A stretch of DNA of 64,000 nucleotides from Bugulina stolonifera (GCA_935421135.1 OW285194.1:1324501-1388500), one strand, 5' to 3'; counted from the first letter of the stretch, positions 40,501 to 53,325 are shown. Numbers and translations are program-made. The notes: a model not told the origin generated them from the sequence alone.

Positions 40501-43500
40501 TGACTACCAGTGTTTAGGCCTACGTAACAGGCAACTTATTGGAATGTTATAGTCCACACTGCTACTGCCTCGTGCTTTTCTGACTTGAACTAGCGCTTTC
40601 AACCAAGCATTGCTGGCTCGCTCTGTTTACATGGATTGTGTCAGACAGCTAAATTTGGTGCAAATCACTACGAAATTCTATGTTACTTTGTACAAAGATA
40701 TTTAAATTAATTCCTCGGATTCACAGTCATTACCAAAAGTTTAGGACCACACTCAAAAAGTGGCCAAATCAGCAACCCTACTTTACTCTATGTTGTGTTT
40801 AATTTCAACAATACTAACATTAATTAACTTTTCTAACTGAATAATACTAAAGATAAATAAGTCATAATATTTTCTATTTGTCTAATATTTTGTGTGTCCA
40901 CCCTTGTTTTTGATAAATGCTGCCAATCACAGTCATTACCAAATGTACAATGTCCAGTCCAATGTACATGTAGTTTTAAGTGATTTGAAAATACATATTG
41001 TGTGGTAATAGTTTTAGGGATAGTTAATGGTGAATAACATCAAGTTTTATACTTAACTTCAACCACATTGCTAGATATGTCCGGAAAATGACACTTAACA
41101 TGGAACAACAGTTACTTGTATAATTCATGTGTTTTTCCAATGGAGGCAGGTTAGCGGCTAGAAGTAGTCAACATAGACAGCTTACTACCAGCAAGGTGAA
41201 GGGCCAGAAAAATTTAGAACTTGGAAAATTCTGTAAAATCATTAAATTTCTACTGTACTCTCTCTCTCTCTCTCTATATATATATTATATATGTGTGTGT
41301 GTGTGTGGCAGGAGACTGCAAATCCACCTATAATAGCACAAATGCAACAAACCTGGATAAGAGGGGTTGCATTGAATATATACAGAACTCGAAGGTCCAT
41401 CTAGCTGTATGTAAATCTACTGTACAGTTTAGGACTTTTACTGTATATGTGTATCCATAGAAGCTGTATCCATAGAAGCTGTATCCATAGAAACTGTATA
41501 CATGTATCCATAGAAACTGTATACATGTATCCATAGAAACTGTATACATGTATCCATAGAAACTGTATACATGTATCCATAGAAACTGTATACATGTATC
41601 CATAGGAACTGTATACGTGTATCCATAGAAACAGTATACGTGTATCCATAGAAACTGTATACATGTATCCATAGAAACTGTATACATGTATCCATAGAAA
41701 CTGTATACATGTATCCATAGAAACAGTATACATGTATCCACAGGAACTGCATTCATGTATCTATAGAAACTGTATCCATTTATCCATAGAAACTACAGGA
41801 ACTGGGAAAGATTACAGTCTTACAGAGAGCTGATAAGAGGAGAGTTCTGTACTTCAAGGAGATTGGACAAGATGTGGAGTATACAGTAGACGAAGGTAAA
41901 GTGGTCATACACTGTGTAACTGTCCAAGTCCAGGCAGCCCTCTCATGTTTTAAATAAACGTTTATTTTAAAATCAAAATCTTTTTGTTTAAAAAGGTTTT
42001 TTGATTTAAAACAGCTGATAGTAAACAGTATGTTCTGTTCTTCTTAATATTTATTGCAGTTTGCTATGTATATACAGTTCACTAAAGATAGCTGGCAGAA
42101 ATAATGATTAACTATTTCTGGTAACTCAAAGCAAGATGCTGGAATATTGAATACTAGGAAGCAGACTGCGTACAAAAATGCACATGTTCAATGGTTGTTG
42201 CTGCTGGCTATGTGCTTCATAACTTCCCCAATTTCTGCATTTCTCTTCATTTTCAGATTTTCCACTTTCTTTGCTATAGCAGTGTAGATACCGCCTTTAT
42301 CCCCATTACATGCTCTCAGTGAAATAGTCCTATTCTTATTCTGTTCTATTCCTATTCTTAATGTAACTTTCTAGGCAATCAACCAAACTATTCCAAGTGT
42401 AGTGCATAAGCATTCACTTACACGACTGCAAACAGAGGAAAAAAAACAAGAAATATGTTCTTTTATCTTTCATACCTGTTTCAAACAACCCTGTTTTAAA
42501 ATGAACTGGTCTGGGAGTTGTTCACTGAAACCAAACAACAACAATCACTAGGTAGACAACTCCAAACAACAACAATCACTGAGTAGACAACTCCCAAGCA
42601 CCAACAATCACTGAGTAGACAACTCCCAAACACTAGGCGTCTACATTGTCCTTTATCAATTTACTGAATATGGTATAATAAATGCTGCACTGGATAGCAA
42701 GGAGTTGTCATTCCCTGCCTTTGTTTGAGCAATGATTCTATTTGATTGGTTAATTTATGTCATGCTGAATCTGATTGGTTTTTGAGCAGAGTTTGTGAAG
42801 CTGTGGAGGAGTGTAGCAGTAGATGGTATAGATGACAAAACAATAGAAGATTATCTGCAGAAACAGGGAATCTCATCAATGGAGCACGTTGGACTCAAGC
42901 GAGTGGTGAGTTGTACTAGTTTTGTACTATACTATAGGCTAATAGCTCACCTTGCTTGTTATGTACTATACTATAGGCTACTAGCTCACCTTACTTGTTA
43001 TGTACTATACTATAGGCTAATAGCTCACCTTACTTGTTATGTACTATACTATAGGCTAATAGCTCACCTTACTTGTTATGTGCCATACTATAGGCTAATA
43101 GCTCACCTTACTTGTTATGTGCCATACTATAGGCTACTAGCTCACCTTACTTGTTATGTGCCATACTATAGGCTACTAGCTCACCTTACTTGTTATGTGC
43201 CATACTATAGGCTACACCTTGCTAGTTATGTACTATACTATAGGCTAATAGCTCACCTTACTAGTTTTGTACTATACTATAGGCTACTAGCTCACCTTAC
43301 TTGTTATGTGCTATACTATAGGCTACTAGCTCACCTTACTTGTTATGTGCCATACTATATATAGGCTACTAGCTCACCTTACTTGTTATGTGCCATACTA
43401 TAGGCTACACCTTGCTAGTTATGTACTATACTATAGGCTAATAGCTCACCTTGCTTGTTATGTACTATACTATAGGCTAATAGCTCACCTTACTTGTTAT

Positions 43501-46500
43501 GTGCCATACTATAGGCTACTAGCTCACCTTACTTGTTATGTGCCATACTATAGGCTACTAGCTCACCTTACTTGTTATGTGCCATACTATAGGCTACACC
43601 TTGCTAGTTATGTACTATACTATAGGCTAATAGCTCACCTTACTAGTTTTGTACTATACTATAGGCTACTAGCTCACCTTACTTGTTATGTGCTATACTA
43701 TAGGCTACTAGCTCACCTTACTTGTTATGTGCCATACTATATATAGGCTACTAGCTCACCTTACCTGTTATGTGCCATACTATAGGCTACTAGCTCACCT
43801 TACTTGTTATGTACTATACTATAGGCTACTAGCTCACCTTACTTGTTATGTACTATACTATAGGCTACTAGCTCACCTTACTAGTTATGTACTATACTAT
43901 AGGCTACTAGCTCACCTTACTTGTTATGTACTATACTATAGGCTACTAGCTCACCTTACTTGTTATGTGCCATAATATAGGCTAATAGCTCACCTTACTA
44001 GTTATGTACTATACTATAGGCTACTAGCTCACCTTACTTGTTATGTGCCATAATATAGGCTAATAGCTCACCTTACTAGTTATGTACTATACTATAGGCT
44101 ACTAGCTCACCTTGCTTGTTATGTGCCATACTATAGGCTACTAGCTCACCTTAGTTGTTATGTACTATACTATAGGCTACTAGCTCACCTTACTTGTTAT
44201 GTACTATACTATAGGCTACTAGCTCACCTTACTAGTTATGTACTATACTATAGGCTACTAGCTCACCTTGCTTGTTATGTACTATACTATAGGCTACTAG
44301 CTCACCTTACTTGTTATGTACTATACTATAGGCTACTAGCTCACCTTACTTGTTATGTGCCATAATATAGGCTAATAGCTCACCTTACTAGTTATGTACT
44401 ATACTATAGGCTACTAGCTCACCTTACTTGTTATGTGCCATAATATAGGCTAATAGCTCACCTTACTAGTTATGTACTATACTATAGGCTACTAGCTCAC
44501 CTTGCTTGTTATGTGCCATACTATAGGCTACTAGCTCACCTTACTTGTTATGTACTATACTATAGGCTACTAGCTCACCTTACTTGTTATGTACTATACT
44601 ATAGGCTACTAGCTCACCTTACTAGTTATGTACTATACTATAGGCTACTAGCTCACCTTGCTTGTTATGTGCCATACTATAGGCTACTAGCTCACCTTAC
44701 TTGTTATGTGTGCTATACTATAGGCTAATAGCTCACTTTACTTGTTATGTGCTATACTATAGGCTAATAGCTCACCTTACTAGTTATGTACTATACTATA
44801 GGCTACTAGCTCACCTTGCTTGTTATGTGCCATAATATAGGCTAATAGCTCACCTTACTAGTTATGTACTATACTATAGGCTACTAGCTCACCTTACTTG
44901 TTATGTGCCATACTATAGGCTACTAGCTCACCTTACTTGTTATGTGCCATACTATAGGCTACACCTTGCTAGTTATGTGCCATACTATAGGCTACTAGCT
45001 CACCTTACTTGTTATGTACTATACTATAGGCTACTAGCTCACCTTACTTGTTATGTACTATACTATAGGGTACTAGCTCACCTTACTAGTTATGTACTAT
45101 ACTATAGGCTACTAGCTCACCTTGCTTGTTATGTGCCATTCTATAGGCTACTAGCTCACCTTACTTGTTATGTGTGCTATACTATAGGCTAATAGCTCAC
45201 CTTACTTGTTATGTGCTATACTATAGGCTAATAGCTCACCTTACTAGTTATGTACTATACTATAGGCTACTAGCTCACCTTACTTGTTATGTGCCATAAT
45301 ATAGGCTACTATCTCACCTTGCTAGTTATGTACTATACTATAGGCTACTAGCTCACCTTGCTAGTTATGTACTATACTATAGGCTACTAGCTCACCTTAC
45401 TTGTTATGTACTATACTATGGGCTAATAGCTCACCTTGCTAATTATGTACTATACTATAGGCTACTAGCTCACCTTGCTTGTTATGTACTATACTATAGG
45501 CTACTAGCTCACCTTACTTGTTATGTACTATACTATAGGCTAATAGCTCACCTTACTTGTTATGTGCCATAATATAGGCTACTAGCTCACCTTGCTAGTT
45601 ATGTACTATACTATAGGCTAATAGCTCACCTTACTTGTTATGTGCCATAATATAGGCTACTAGCTCACCTTGCTTGTTATGTACTATACTATAGGCTACT
45701 AGCTCACCTTGCTAGTTATGTACTATACTATAGGCTACTAGCTCACCTTGCTTGTTTTGTACTATACTATAGGCTAATAGCTCACCTTACTTGTTATATG
45801 TGCTATACTATAGGCTAATAGCTCACCTTACTTGTTATGTGCTATACTATAGGCTACTAGCTCACCTTGCTAGTTATGTACTATACTATAGGCTAATAGC
45901 TCACCTTACTTGTTATGTGCCATAATATAGGCTACTAGCTCACCTTGCTTGTTATGTACTATACTATAGGCTACTAGCTCACCTTGCTAGTTATGTACTA
46001 TACTATAGGCTACTAGCTCACCTTGCTTGTTTTGTACTATACTATAGGCTAATAGCTCACCTTACTTGTTATATGTGATATACTATAGGCTAATAGCTCA
46101 CCTTACTTGTTATGTGCTATACTATAGGCTACTAGCTCACCTTACTTGTTATGTACTATACTATAGGCTACTAGCTCACCTTGCTTGTTATGTACTATAC
46201 TATAGGCTACTAGCTCACCTTACTTGTTATGTGCTATACTATAGGCTACTAGCTCACCTTACTTGTTATGTACTATACTATAGGCTACTAGCTCACCTTG
46301 CTTGTTATGTACTATACTATAGGCTACTAGCTCACCTTACTTGTTATGTACTATACTATAGGCTACTAGCTCACCTTGCTTGTTATGTGCCATAATATAG
46401 GCTACTAGCTCACCTTGCTTGTTATGTACTATACTATAGGCTACTAGCTCACCTTGCTTGTTATGTGCCATACTATAAGCTACTAGCTCACCTTACTTGT

Positions 46501-47192
46501 TATGTGCCATACTATTATAGGCTACTAACTCACCTTGCTGGGTCTAGGATAACTAGTTACAATGTAGGTTTTGCAATTGTCTAATCATGAGTTGGGAATT
46601 CAGTCAAACAGTGCAGTATATATAGTGCCTAGAGTCATATAGTGCACAAGCTATATTGAATCTGCTCTACTGTAGATACAATCTCACCTAGCTCATGTTT
46701 TTGGAGTTGTCATCACCTTCATGTATATAAGGCTAGTCATAGTACAGTACCTTACTTATCATTGGTCGTGTCCCACTGCGTATACAGTATACTTACAGTG
46801 ACTCATCATAGCTGAAGTTATAGCAGAGATTGTTTCATTACTACAAACTTTCAATGATTTATCTCTGAGATAATCTGCTTATGTTAACTGAATGATCTCT
46901 CTTCTCTAATGTAAACAAACAATAATAGCCTACTCAATAACTCTGGCCTGATCTACCTGAGCCTGACATAAATGATCCATTCTACAAGGTGATTGGTGTT
47001 GTGGTGATCATGGCCTGGTGTGATTGGTTAATACTTGTATGTTGTGTCCTATCACTATAATATCATCTCCTGGCTGGTGGTTTTTAGAGCTTACCAAAAA
47101 GAAGGGGAGGTAATAACAGGAAAGGAAAGAACTTTAAGAAACTCAATGACCATCTGGATGGAGTCCTGGAAGATTACACCGATAAGAAATAG
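37506..47192 (+). CDS. GTF2E2: General transcription factor IIE subunit 2, TFIIE-beta (284 aa, seven exons)
   Basis: Exons are 37506-37623, 37737-37861, 38082-38189, 39804-39989, 41799-41895, 42790-42905 and 47088-47192 (TAG), all GT-AG. The protein starts [17 protein letters not shown] and has [20 protein letters not shown] (first winged-helix domain). It continues with [37 protein letters not shown] (second winged helix), [20 protein letters not shown] and [14 protein letters not shown], then a basic Lys/Arg-rich end. It is colinear with human GTF2E2 (291 aa). TFIIE-beta pairs with TFIIE-alpha in the RNA polymerase II preinitiation complex, recruits TFIIH and helps open the promoter. Introns 3, 4 and 6 and the 3' end carry minisatellites, and intron 3 also holds a hAT-type element. 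Confidence 0.96.
38200..38530. repeat. 37-bp minisatellite at the start of GTF2E2 intron 3
   Basis: About nine copies of AGTAGTACTAGTTACTACAC plus TATATACTACAGACTAC. It starts about 10 bp after the exon 3 donor (gtgagt at 38190). Confidence 0.93.
38565..39428. mobile_element. hAT-type element, degraded copy in GTF2E2 intron 3
   Basis: Homologous to the better-preserved element at 57197-58193. It begins TAGTGCTGGGCGGTTTGAG and ends ACACCGTGCCGCACTA. Inside are repeated blocks of about 200 bp with CCAAGGATGACATCGAATTA and GGCCGCCATTTTCATTT-like sequence. The 8-bp flanks no longer match. It is non-coding. Confidence 0.78.
40066..40512. repeat. 10/20-bp minisatellite in GTF2E2 intron 4
   Basis: Some 45 half-units of the form AGTGACTATG or AGTAACTACC. 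The left half alternates the two strictly; the right half mixes TATC, TGTC and TACC versions. Confidence 0.93.
41448..41797. repeat. 23-bp minisatellite ending at the GTF2E2 exon 5 acceptor
   Basis: About 14 copies of TCCATAGAAACTGTATACAT plus GTA, with shorter 15-bp units at the left end. The last unit runs into the splice acceptor itself (TCCATAGAAACTACAG, exon 5 from 41799). Long open frames on the minus strand across the array arise from the repeat and are not genes. Confidence 0.95.
42911..46545. repeat. 3.6-kb, 39-bp minisatellite in GTF2E2 intron 6
   Basis: About 93 copies of GTTATGTACTATACTATAGG plus CTACTAGCTCACCTTACTT, the largest array in the window. It begins about six bases after the exon 6 donor. 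Variants (GTGCCATA, TAATAG, CTAGTT, shortened CTACACC units) recur in blocks. Identical block starts occur at 44123 and 44513, 390 bp or ten units apart, and a related pair lies at 43345 and 43727 (382 bp). The unit is a multiple of three, so long frames cross it; these are not independent genes. Confidence 0.97.
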
Positions 47193-47735
47193 TATTACCT
47201 GTAGACAGCTATACTCTACCTAGAGTTAGTATTACCAGTGGACAGCTATACTCTACCTAGAGTTAGTATTACCAGTGGACAGCTATACTCTACCTAGAGT
47301 TAGTATTACCTGCGGACAGCTATACTCTACCTAGAGTTAGTATTACCAGTGGACAGCTATACTCTACCTAGAGTTAGTATTACCAGTGGACAGCTATACT
47401 CTACCTAGAGTTAGTATTACCTGTGGACAGCTATACTCTACCTAGAGTTAGTATTACCAGTGGACAGCTATACACTACCTAGAGTTAGTATTACCAGTGG
47501 ACAGCTATACACTACCTAGAGTTAGTATCACCGGTGGACAGCTATACACTACCTAGGAGTAGTATTACCAGTGAACAGTTATACACTACCTAGGAGTAGT
47601 ATTACCAGTGAACAACTATATACTACTACTTAGAGTTAGTATTACCAGTAGACAGCTATAAACTACCTCGTGTTAGTATTACCTGTGGACAGCTATAAAC
47701 TAACTAGTGTTAGTATTACCTGTGGACAGTATAAG
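47183..47735. repeat. 37-bp minisatellite overlapping the GTF2E2 stop codon
   Basis: About 14 copies of AGTTAGTATTACCAGTGGAC plus AGCTATACTCTACCTAG. The stop codon TAG (47190-47192) is itself the TAG of the unit's TAGTATTACC, so the array starts at the end of the coding sequence and makes up the proximal 3' UTR. Right-hand copies are more diverged. Confidence 0.93.
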
Positions 47736-48124
47736 CTATACTATACTTGGGACTGGGATAGGTATTGTATACAGACACATCCACTCGTCATTCTATACCA
47801 TACTTGACTTGCTCTAGTTCCATTGTGTCTTTGTACAGTGTAAATATTATGTTTTAAATGACATTGTTATTCAGCAATATACTCTGTGCACATAATCATA
47901 GTCTAACAACTCTCTATGTCTTTAGGAGTTGCCCTTCCTTCCACTAGAATACTTTTATCTATGCTTTGTATGTGGTCATAATATGAGCGCCCAGGAGAAC
48001 ATTTTATTTACTTATTTATGTAAACAATAAATATTTCTCATTAAATAATATGATACAGTCAACAGTGTCTCAGTACTACACACATGGGCAGACAACCCCT
48101 GTAACCATTTAGTGTGAATAATGA
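47736..48124. other. Convergent 3' region between GTF2E2 and the next gene
   Basis: No coding potential is seen. AATAAA lies at about 48027-48032 on the plus strand and TTTATT near 48004-48014, which reads AATAAA for the opposite gene. Polyadenylation of both genes in this interval is plausible. Confidence 0.45.
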
Positions 48125-49442
48125 CTATGCACCAGAAAGCTCACTGGCTTCACTTACTGACACCTCATCATCTGACATTGTCACCTCATTACCAGCTGTC
48201 TCCTGTCTCTGACTGAATGTACTTTCAGTAGCTCTACCTAACCCAGAGTCACTCATTTCTCTCAAACTTTCCCCGTTCTTTCCTGCTCTGGTGTCTTGTG
48301 TGGTCTCCATAGGTGTTTCCCTGCCATTGGCTGATTTGATGAGAGCCCGGTTCCCATAAGACTGCATGCTAGTAGCAGGTTCTCTTGTTGCGTCAGCTGT
48401 CTCATCAGTATCACTGTATACATCAATCATGTTCTGCTCATAAAGTGTTTTTGCTTTGAGTTGCTCATCAGCTTGTTGTATTTGCATTTCTTTGCACCAG
48501 TCTATCATAAACTGTAGAGTGTTCTGTGGACGCTCTAGTACTAGTTTGGCTGTCATGTGCTACAATTTGGAGAAACATTAAACCCAAACACAAACGTACA
48601 TGTAGTATTCACTTAATGATTTTATGTCACAATTGTATTCAGAATAATATAACACTCATATTTATACTTTGTCAAATCTTCTTCATGGATATGAAGAGTT
48701 TCTACATTGGAAAGGTTATCTGACCTTTAACTACACGCGACTACTAGCAGTTTTCCTACAAGAATTATTGGTATTTCAGATTTCAAAACCTCCTGCTTGC
48801 GCCCTGTACTTATTTCCTCCAGATTTTAACTGATGTAATATTTGAATGTTTACTTGCTGAAAAAAAATGGAAGTGCTTTTGTTTGAGTCAACTAGACTAG
48901 GGTTTTTCACATCAGCTATCAGTTCAAATAGATTCAGCTATTAATTGATTGTTGAAGCAACAATTACTTGGAAAGACGATGACTACTTAGATTTTGACAC
49001 ATGGGCAAATCTATGTGTAAAAGATACTGCATGGTCTCTAGGAAAATTTTACCTGAAACCGGTTGAGAACTAAATGCTTCTCGTAATACTTCATCGACTT
49101 CTCATATGGATCAATCAATGGAGGTTGCTGATAGGATACACCTGCTGCCTGTTGATGTTTTGTATCAAATATATCTTCTTCAGGCATATTACCTCTATTC
49201 TCCTCATCTTGTGGTGGATCTAGTGCTGGAACAGGTCCTGTTGGTGACACAAGGAATTGTGAGTGGTCTGGTTTTGAAGACAGCTTCTGCGTTGTATTCC
49301 ATGGAGGTTGTTCTTCTCTTGGAATTCCAGCTAAAATACTTTGGATGACACTTATTTTTTGGTCAAACGAGAAATCTTTAGCTGCTTCTAAAAACTTTGT
49401 GGAGTTTGATTTTGTTTCCTCTACTGAAACTTTATTTTCCAT
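48125..49442 (-). CDS. Protein with an RII-alpha/DPY30-like dimerisation motif (274 aa, two exons)
   Basis: Exons in coding order are 49442-49053 and 48559-48125 (stop 48125-48127), joined in phase 0 by a GT-AG intron. The start is the first in-frame ATG (MENKVSVEE). The motif spans the junction at about residues 115-155: PYEKSMKYYEKHLVLNRFQ from exon 1, then HMTAKLVLERPQNTLQFMID from exon 2. This follows the pattern of RII-alpha and Dpy-30-type four-helix docking domains (Y-x-E-x-H-x2-x-LF-x2-L-T-x-L-V-x-x-R-P-x-x-P-x-x-F-[ML]-I), common in ciliary and sperm proteins that bind A-kinase anchors. The rest is acidic, Ser/Thr-rich and probably disordered. The exact family is not recognised. It converges with GTF2E2. 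Confidence 0.72.
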
Positions 49443-50589
49443 CGTTTCAATATGGTTGAGATGGCAACTAATGCTTAGTCCGAGAGCAGTCAGCAAATCA
49501 TCGTTTACAGAACAGGCTATTTAAAGTATGTATTGTTACCTGCATCATACTATTCCAATCTATGAGATAGTTGTACCCATAGAGGTAACTCTATGGTTGT
49601 ACCATAGAGGTACACCGCCTCATAGACCGCCTACATCGTCCTTATTATTATTATTATTATTCTTGTGGAAGAAATCTATTCACGAGTGTTTTTATGTCAA
49701 CTTGCATTAAACACCGAGGCAATATTCTATCTTTTTGTAGTATATCCGGCAGATTTTGCGCAGTTCTGTCAAAGCAAAGTTTATAGAAACTTTGGTCAAA
49801 GTGAAAGTTCCTAGATAATTATAATAGACTATTTTATTATTATTATTATATTTTATTATTATTATCTAGCAAGGAGTAAGATTTTAGTAATTTCGGTTCC
49901 ATGTACGTTACAATCATACACGTTAGGATGTTTATTTTATTTGCTTATTTAATGTATTTATTTAGTTAGGTTTTCTAAATAAAATTGTACAGATAGAATC
50001 ATAGATAGAAGGAGCTGAACAAGTAACTTGTTGACCTCTGATATTAATATATGATCTGATGATAAACATTTTTCTTTTTTTTAAAGTTTTCCTACTGAGA
50101 CCGTCAGGGAACGAAAGAGATGTGGGAACACAATATCAATATGGATGTTTTTTTTTCCTCTTTCTCTCCTTCTCGATAACTTTTATTCCCTTTTTGGCTT
50201 TTATATATAATTTATAATGTTGAATATTTTTTTTTATATTTTTTATAATAAATATCAATATGTGCCTTGTTTATTAAAGTCATTACAATATTGTTATTGT
50301 ATTGTTTTAAGAATTAAAATGGTGATCATGAAGTATAATTTTTATTTTTGATTCTAATAATTATAATTTTGAATTTAATAATAATTAATTGATGATAAAA
50401 ACAGTGTTAGAATTTAGAAAATACTGTCATCCTATACTATCTTTAATCTTTCTTTAACTGTGGGGTATTCACAATTCAGACGATCATGTGATACCAGCTA
50501 GACGACCAGGCATAATATTGAAAGATAAGTATCTAGACCACACTTTGCTGATTCACATACGTGTAGCTGTACCGGAAGATGGAAAAGTA
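49443..50589. other. AT-rich intergenic region, no gene seen
   Basis: Contains a (TTA)n tract near 49640-49660 and 49833-49866, and long T-rich runs at 50070-50250. All frames are short. Confidence 0.45.
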
Positions 50590-50599
50590 AAAGATAAAG

Positions 50600-50930
50600 A
50601 ACAGGAAAAAGTGGATAAGTATCAAGGTACTCCAAGAGAACTTGAGGTTCGAGGCTCATAATCATATCAAAAATGAAATACAGAAAGCCAAAAAGCAGCT
50701 TGGGGTGGTACGAAGGGCCTTTTACTGGATGCCTTAAAGTGCAAAACTCACAGCATACAAGTCTTCATGTCTGCCTCACTTAGAATTAGGCGATGCTACC
50801 TGGGACCACTCTGCAAAAAAGATCTTGAAGTATCGTGGAGTGTTCAGTGTTAGGCCGCAAGATTCATAATGAATCTGGGGAGCAGTCAGGAGATAAATGA
50901 TATAAGCCAAAAGATTGAGTTTCTATCACT
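50600..50930 (+). pseudogene. Non-LTR reverse transcriptase remnant
   Basis: Plus-strand translation gives IQKAKKQLGVVRRAFYW near 50690, a stop, SAKLTAYKSSCLPHLELGDA near 50770, then WDHSAKK and frameshifts. The order matches the LINE-RT C-terminal part (LGxxxRAL...KLxAYKxLCxPHLEYAxxxWDP). It has multiple stops. It resembles the minus-strand copy at 24.7-26.1 kb more than the one at 26159 (AKLTA.KS.CLPHLE). Confidence 0.65.
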
Positions 50931-50962
50931 ACAAGTGGGACACAAAAACCGAACCTACTAAT

Positions 50963-53325
50963 GAACGTCCTTTCACATGGGGACTGTGACCCCCGAGTGG
51001 GTTGCAAACCCGACACAGATTTAATTTTCTTTGCTACCATGTGAAAGAGGACGTTGAGTCTAGTTTATCTGTAACACAAAATTTTTGTAACCCTAATGGT
51101 GTGGCAATGGGGGCCCTGTGAAAATGGCTCTTGTGGAGTTGTCTCCTCACATTTTGTCAATTTTTGTATTTTTCTGCACTGAATATCTCTGAAACCATTT
51201 GTTTGATCTCTTTCAAATTTTGTGTGTGTTTTATCCTATTTCTATGGTGTATTATTAATCAACAGTTTAAATCTTAGATAATTACAGGAGCTTACCATGT
51301 GGCAGCAAAGTCGTGCAAGAAATGGCATCAGAAGTTGAGGTGGCAGATTTTGCCAATATTAGGGACGCTAGATTTCAGTTAAACCAGCAAAAGAATGATG
51401 ATATTTTGATTGATAACATCCATGTAGCCTTCTTGATTCATTTTATGACTAAAAAACAATGAGTTTTTCTCAACTTCCTGCTTTACGCGCACTTTTCACA
51501 ATGGCCACCAACAAAATTGATGCTGTGGCAGCGTTTTGGCAGCAAAAATGCACCATGACTGCGGTGAAAACTTCAGGTTTAAAACATGTTTCCTATGCAA
51601 TTCACACCTGTAGATTTCATTTCTGCAGTGAAAATCAATGCTTTCTGACTCTTTTACTAGAAAATTAGCATCAATGTCTCTTCTAATTTAACTCTCATTT
51701 ACATGCATTTGCATGCTATTCTATATACTGTGGTCCCATTCCAATAGTAATAACAGTCTCTCTCTTATACCATTCGAGCTCACACATATTCAAATAATTT
51801 ACATGACCACTAACAATCTCTGATCATCCATGTACAATAATGGCAAATGATGGTCATTCCCTTTCTAACAGTTATAAACAACAGTGATAATGCACAGAGG
51901 TAGCATAACCCACTAAAACAGGGTGACTTCCCTACCATTCCAATGAAAAAACACAGGAATAGAACTGCACTAGTCATTATTGAGCAACCAGTCTACCTGA
52001 ACAGTGCACAATCAGTCAGCTACTATGGCATCACTTTCAAATCCATGTAAACTACATAATAGGATATCAATGTGCTTTGAATCCAAGTACGTTACTACTG
52101 CTAAACGTACTTGGATGATTATGGGAAGTTAATTGAACAAATCAGAGCCAAAATATTAGTCAGTTCAAGAGCTGATCAGATACGCCTTATAACGCTCCTA
52201 CCAGACAGATGGACAAGAGAGAGAATTATGAACAAATTTCCTGTACTCTGAGAGAGACAAGTAAAAGAAGCATGGCATGGCTCCCAAGATGTAAAAAAGT
52301 ATCAGAAGCAGCAGGATGATAGGCACAGTAATGCACCAACGATACCAGGCACTAGAATGCATCACTGCTTCCAACGACACGGACAATCATTAATAGCATG
52401 GGGAATTCCGAGGGCGAAGTATCAATACGTATACTGTACCATGGCATCCCATCTCCGTCATTCTCATTTGCTGCTGCACAACCAAACATACCTGCAGCCG
52501 AGTTCAATCTCTCAAAATCTGCAAGTGCACATGCTGATGAGGGTTGAATGGAATCCACAGTAGATAGAATAGCATGCAAATGCATGTAAATGAGAGTTAA
52601 ATGACAATGGACTTTGATGCTAATTTTCTAGTAGAAAAAGTCAGAAAGCATTCATTTTCACTGCAGAAATAAAATCTACAGGTGTGAATTGTATAGGAAA
52701 CATGTTTTAAACCTGAAGTTTTTACCGCAGTCATTGCGCATTTTTGTTGCCAAAACGCTGGCGCAGCACCGATTTTGTTGGCGGCCATCGTGAAAAGTGC
52801 GTGTAAAACAGGAAGTTGAGAAAAATTATTGTTATTTAGTTATAACATGAATTAAGAAGGCTACATGAATGTCAACAATCAAAATATTATCATTCTGTTG
52901 CAGGGTTAACTGGAATCTAGCGTCCCTAATATTGGCAAAATCTGCCACCTCAACTTCTGATGCCATTTCTTGAATGACTGTGCTGCCACATGGTAAGCTC
53001 CTGTAACTATCTAAGATTTAAACTGTTGATTAATAATACACCATCGGAGTAGGATAAAACACACACAAAATTTGAAAGAGATCAAACAGATGGTTCCAGA
53101 GATATTCAGCGCAGAAAAATGCAAAAAATCAAACATTGGCAAAGTGTGAGAAGACAACTCCAAAAGAGCCATTTTCACAGGGCTCCCATTGCCACACCGT
53201 TAGTGTTAAAAAAATTTCATGTTACAGATAAACTAAACTCAACGTCCTCTTTCACGTGGTAACAAAGACAATTAAATCTGTGTCGGGTCTGCAACCCACT
53301 CTGGGACAGTCCCCATGATTTGGCC
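50963..53325. mobile_element. Inverted-repeat element with arms of about 0.76 kb
   Basis: The left arm (about 50963-51722) and right arm (about 52566-53325) are inverted copies. They share AACGTCCTCTTTCAC, AACCCGACACAGATTTAATT, GGAGCTTACCATGTGGCAGC, GGCAAAATCTGCCACCTC-type sequence, and ACATGCATTTGCATGCTATT at the inner ends. The middle (51723-52565) has only short frames. The outer end of the left arm is itself a small hairpin (CCTTTCACATGG...CCATGTGAAAG). No transposase and no target duplication are recognised. It is a different family from the element at 31.4-35.4 kb. Confidence 0.75.

Noticed and set aside
41328..41756. Three overlapping minus-strand frames with [12 protein letters not shown] repeats
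   Set aside because: They are produced by the 23-bp array in GTF2E2 intron 4, which is open in several frames at once.
42795..46395. Series of plus-strand frames with YYRLLAHL repeats
   Set aside because: All but the exon 6 part come from the 39-bp array. They are broken up whenever a unit has a length change, as expected for non-coding repeats.
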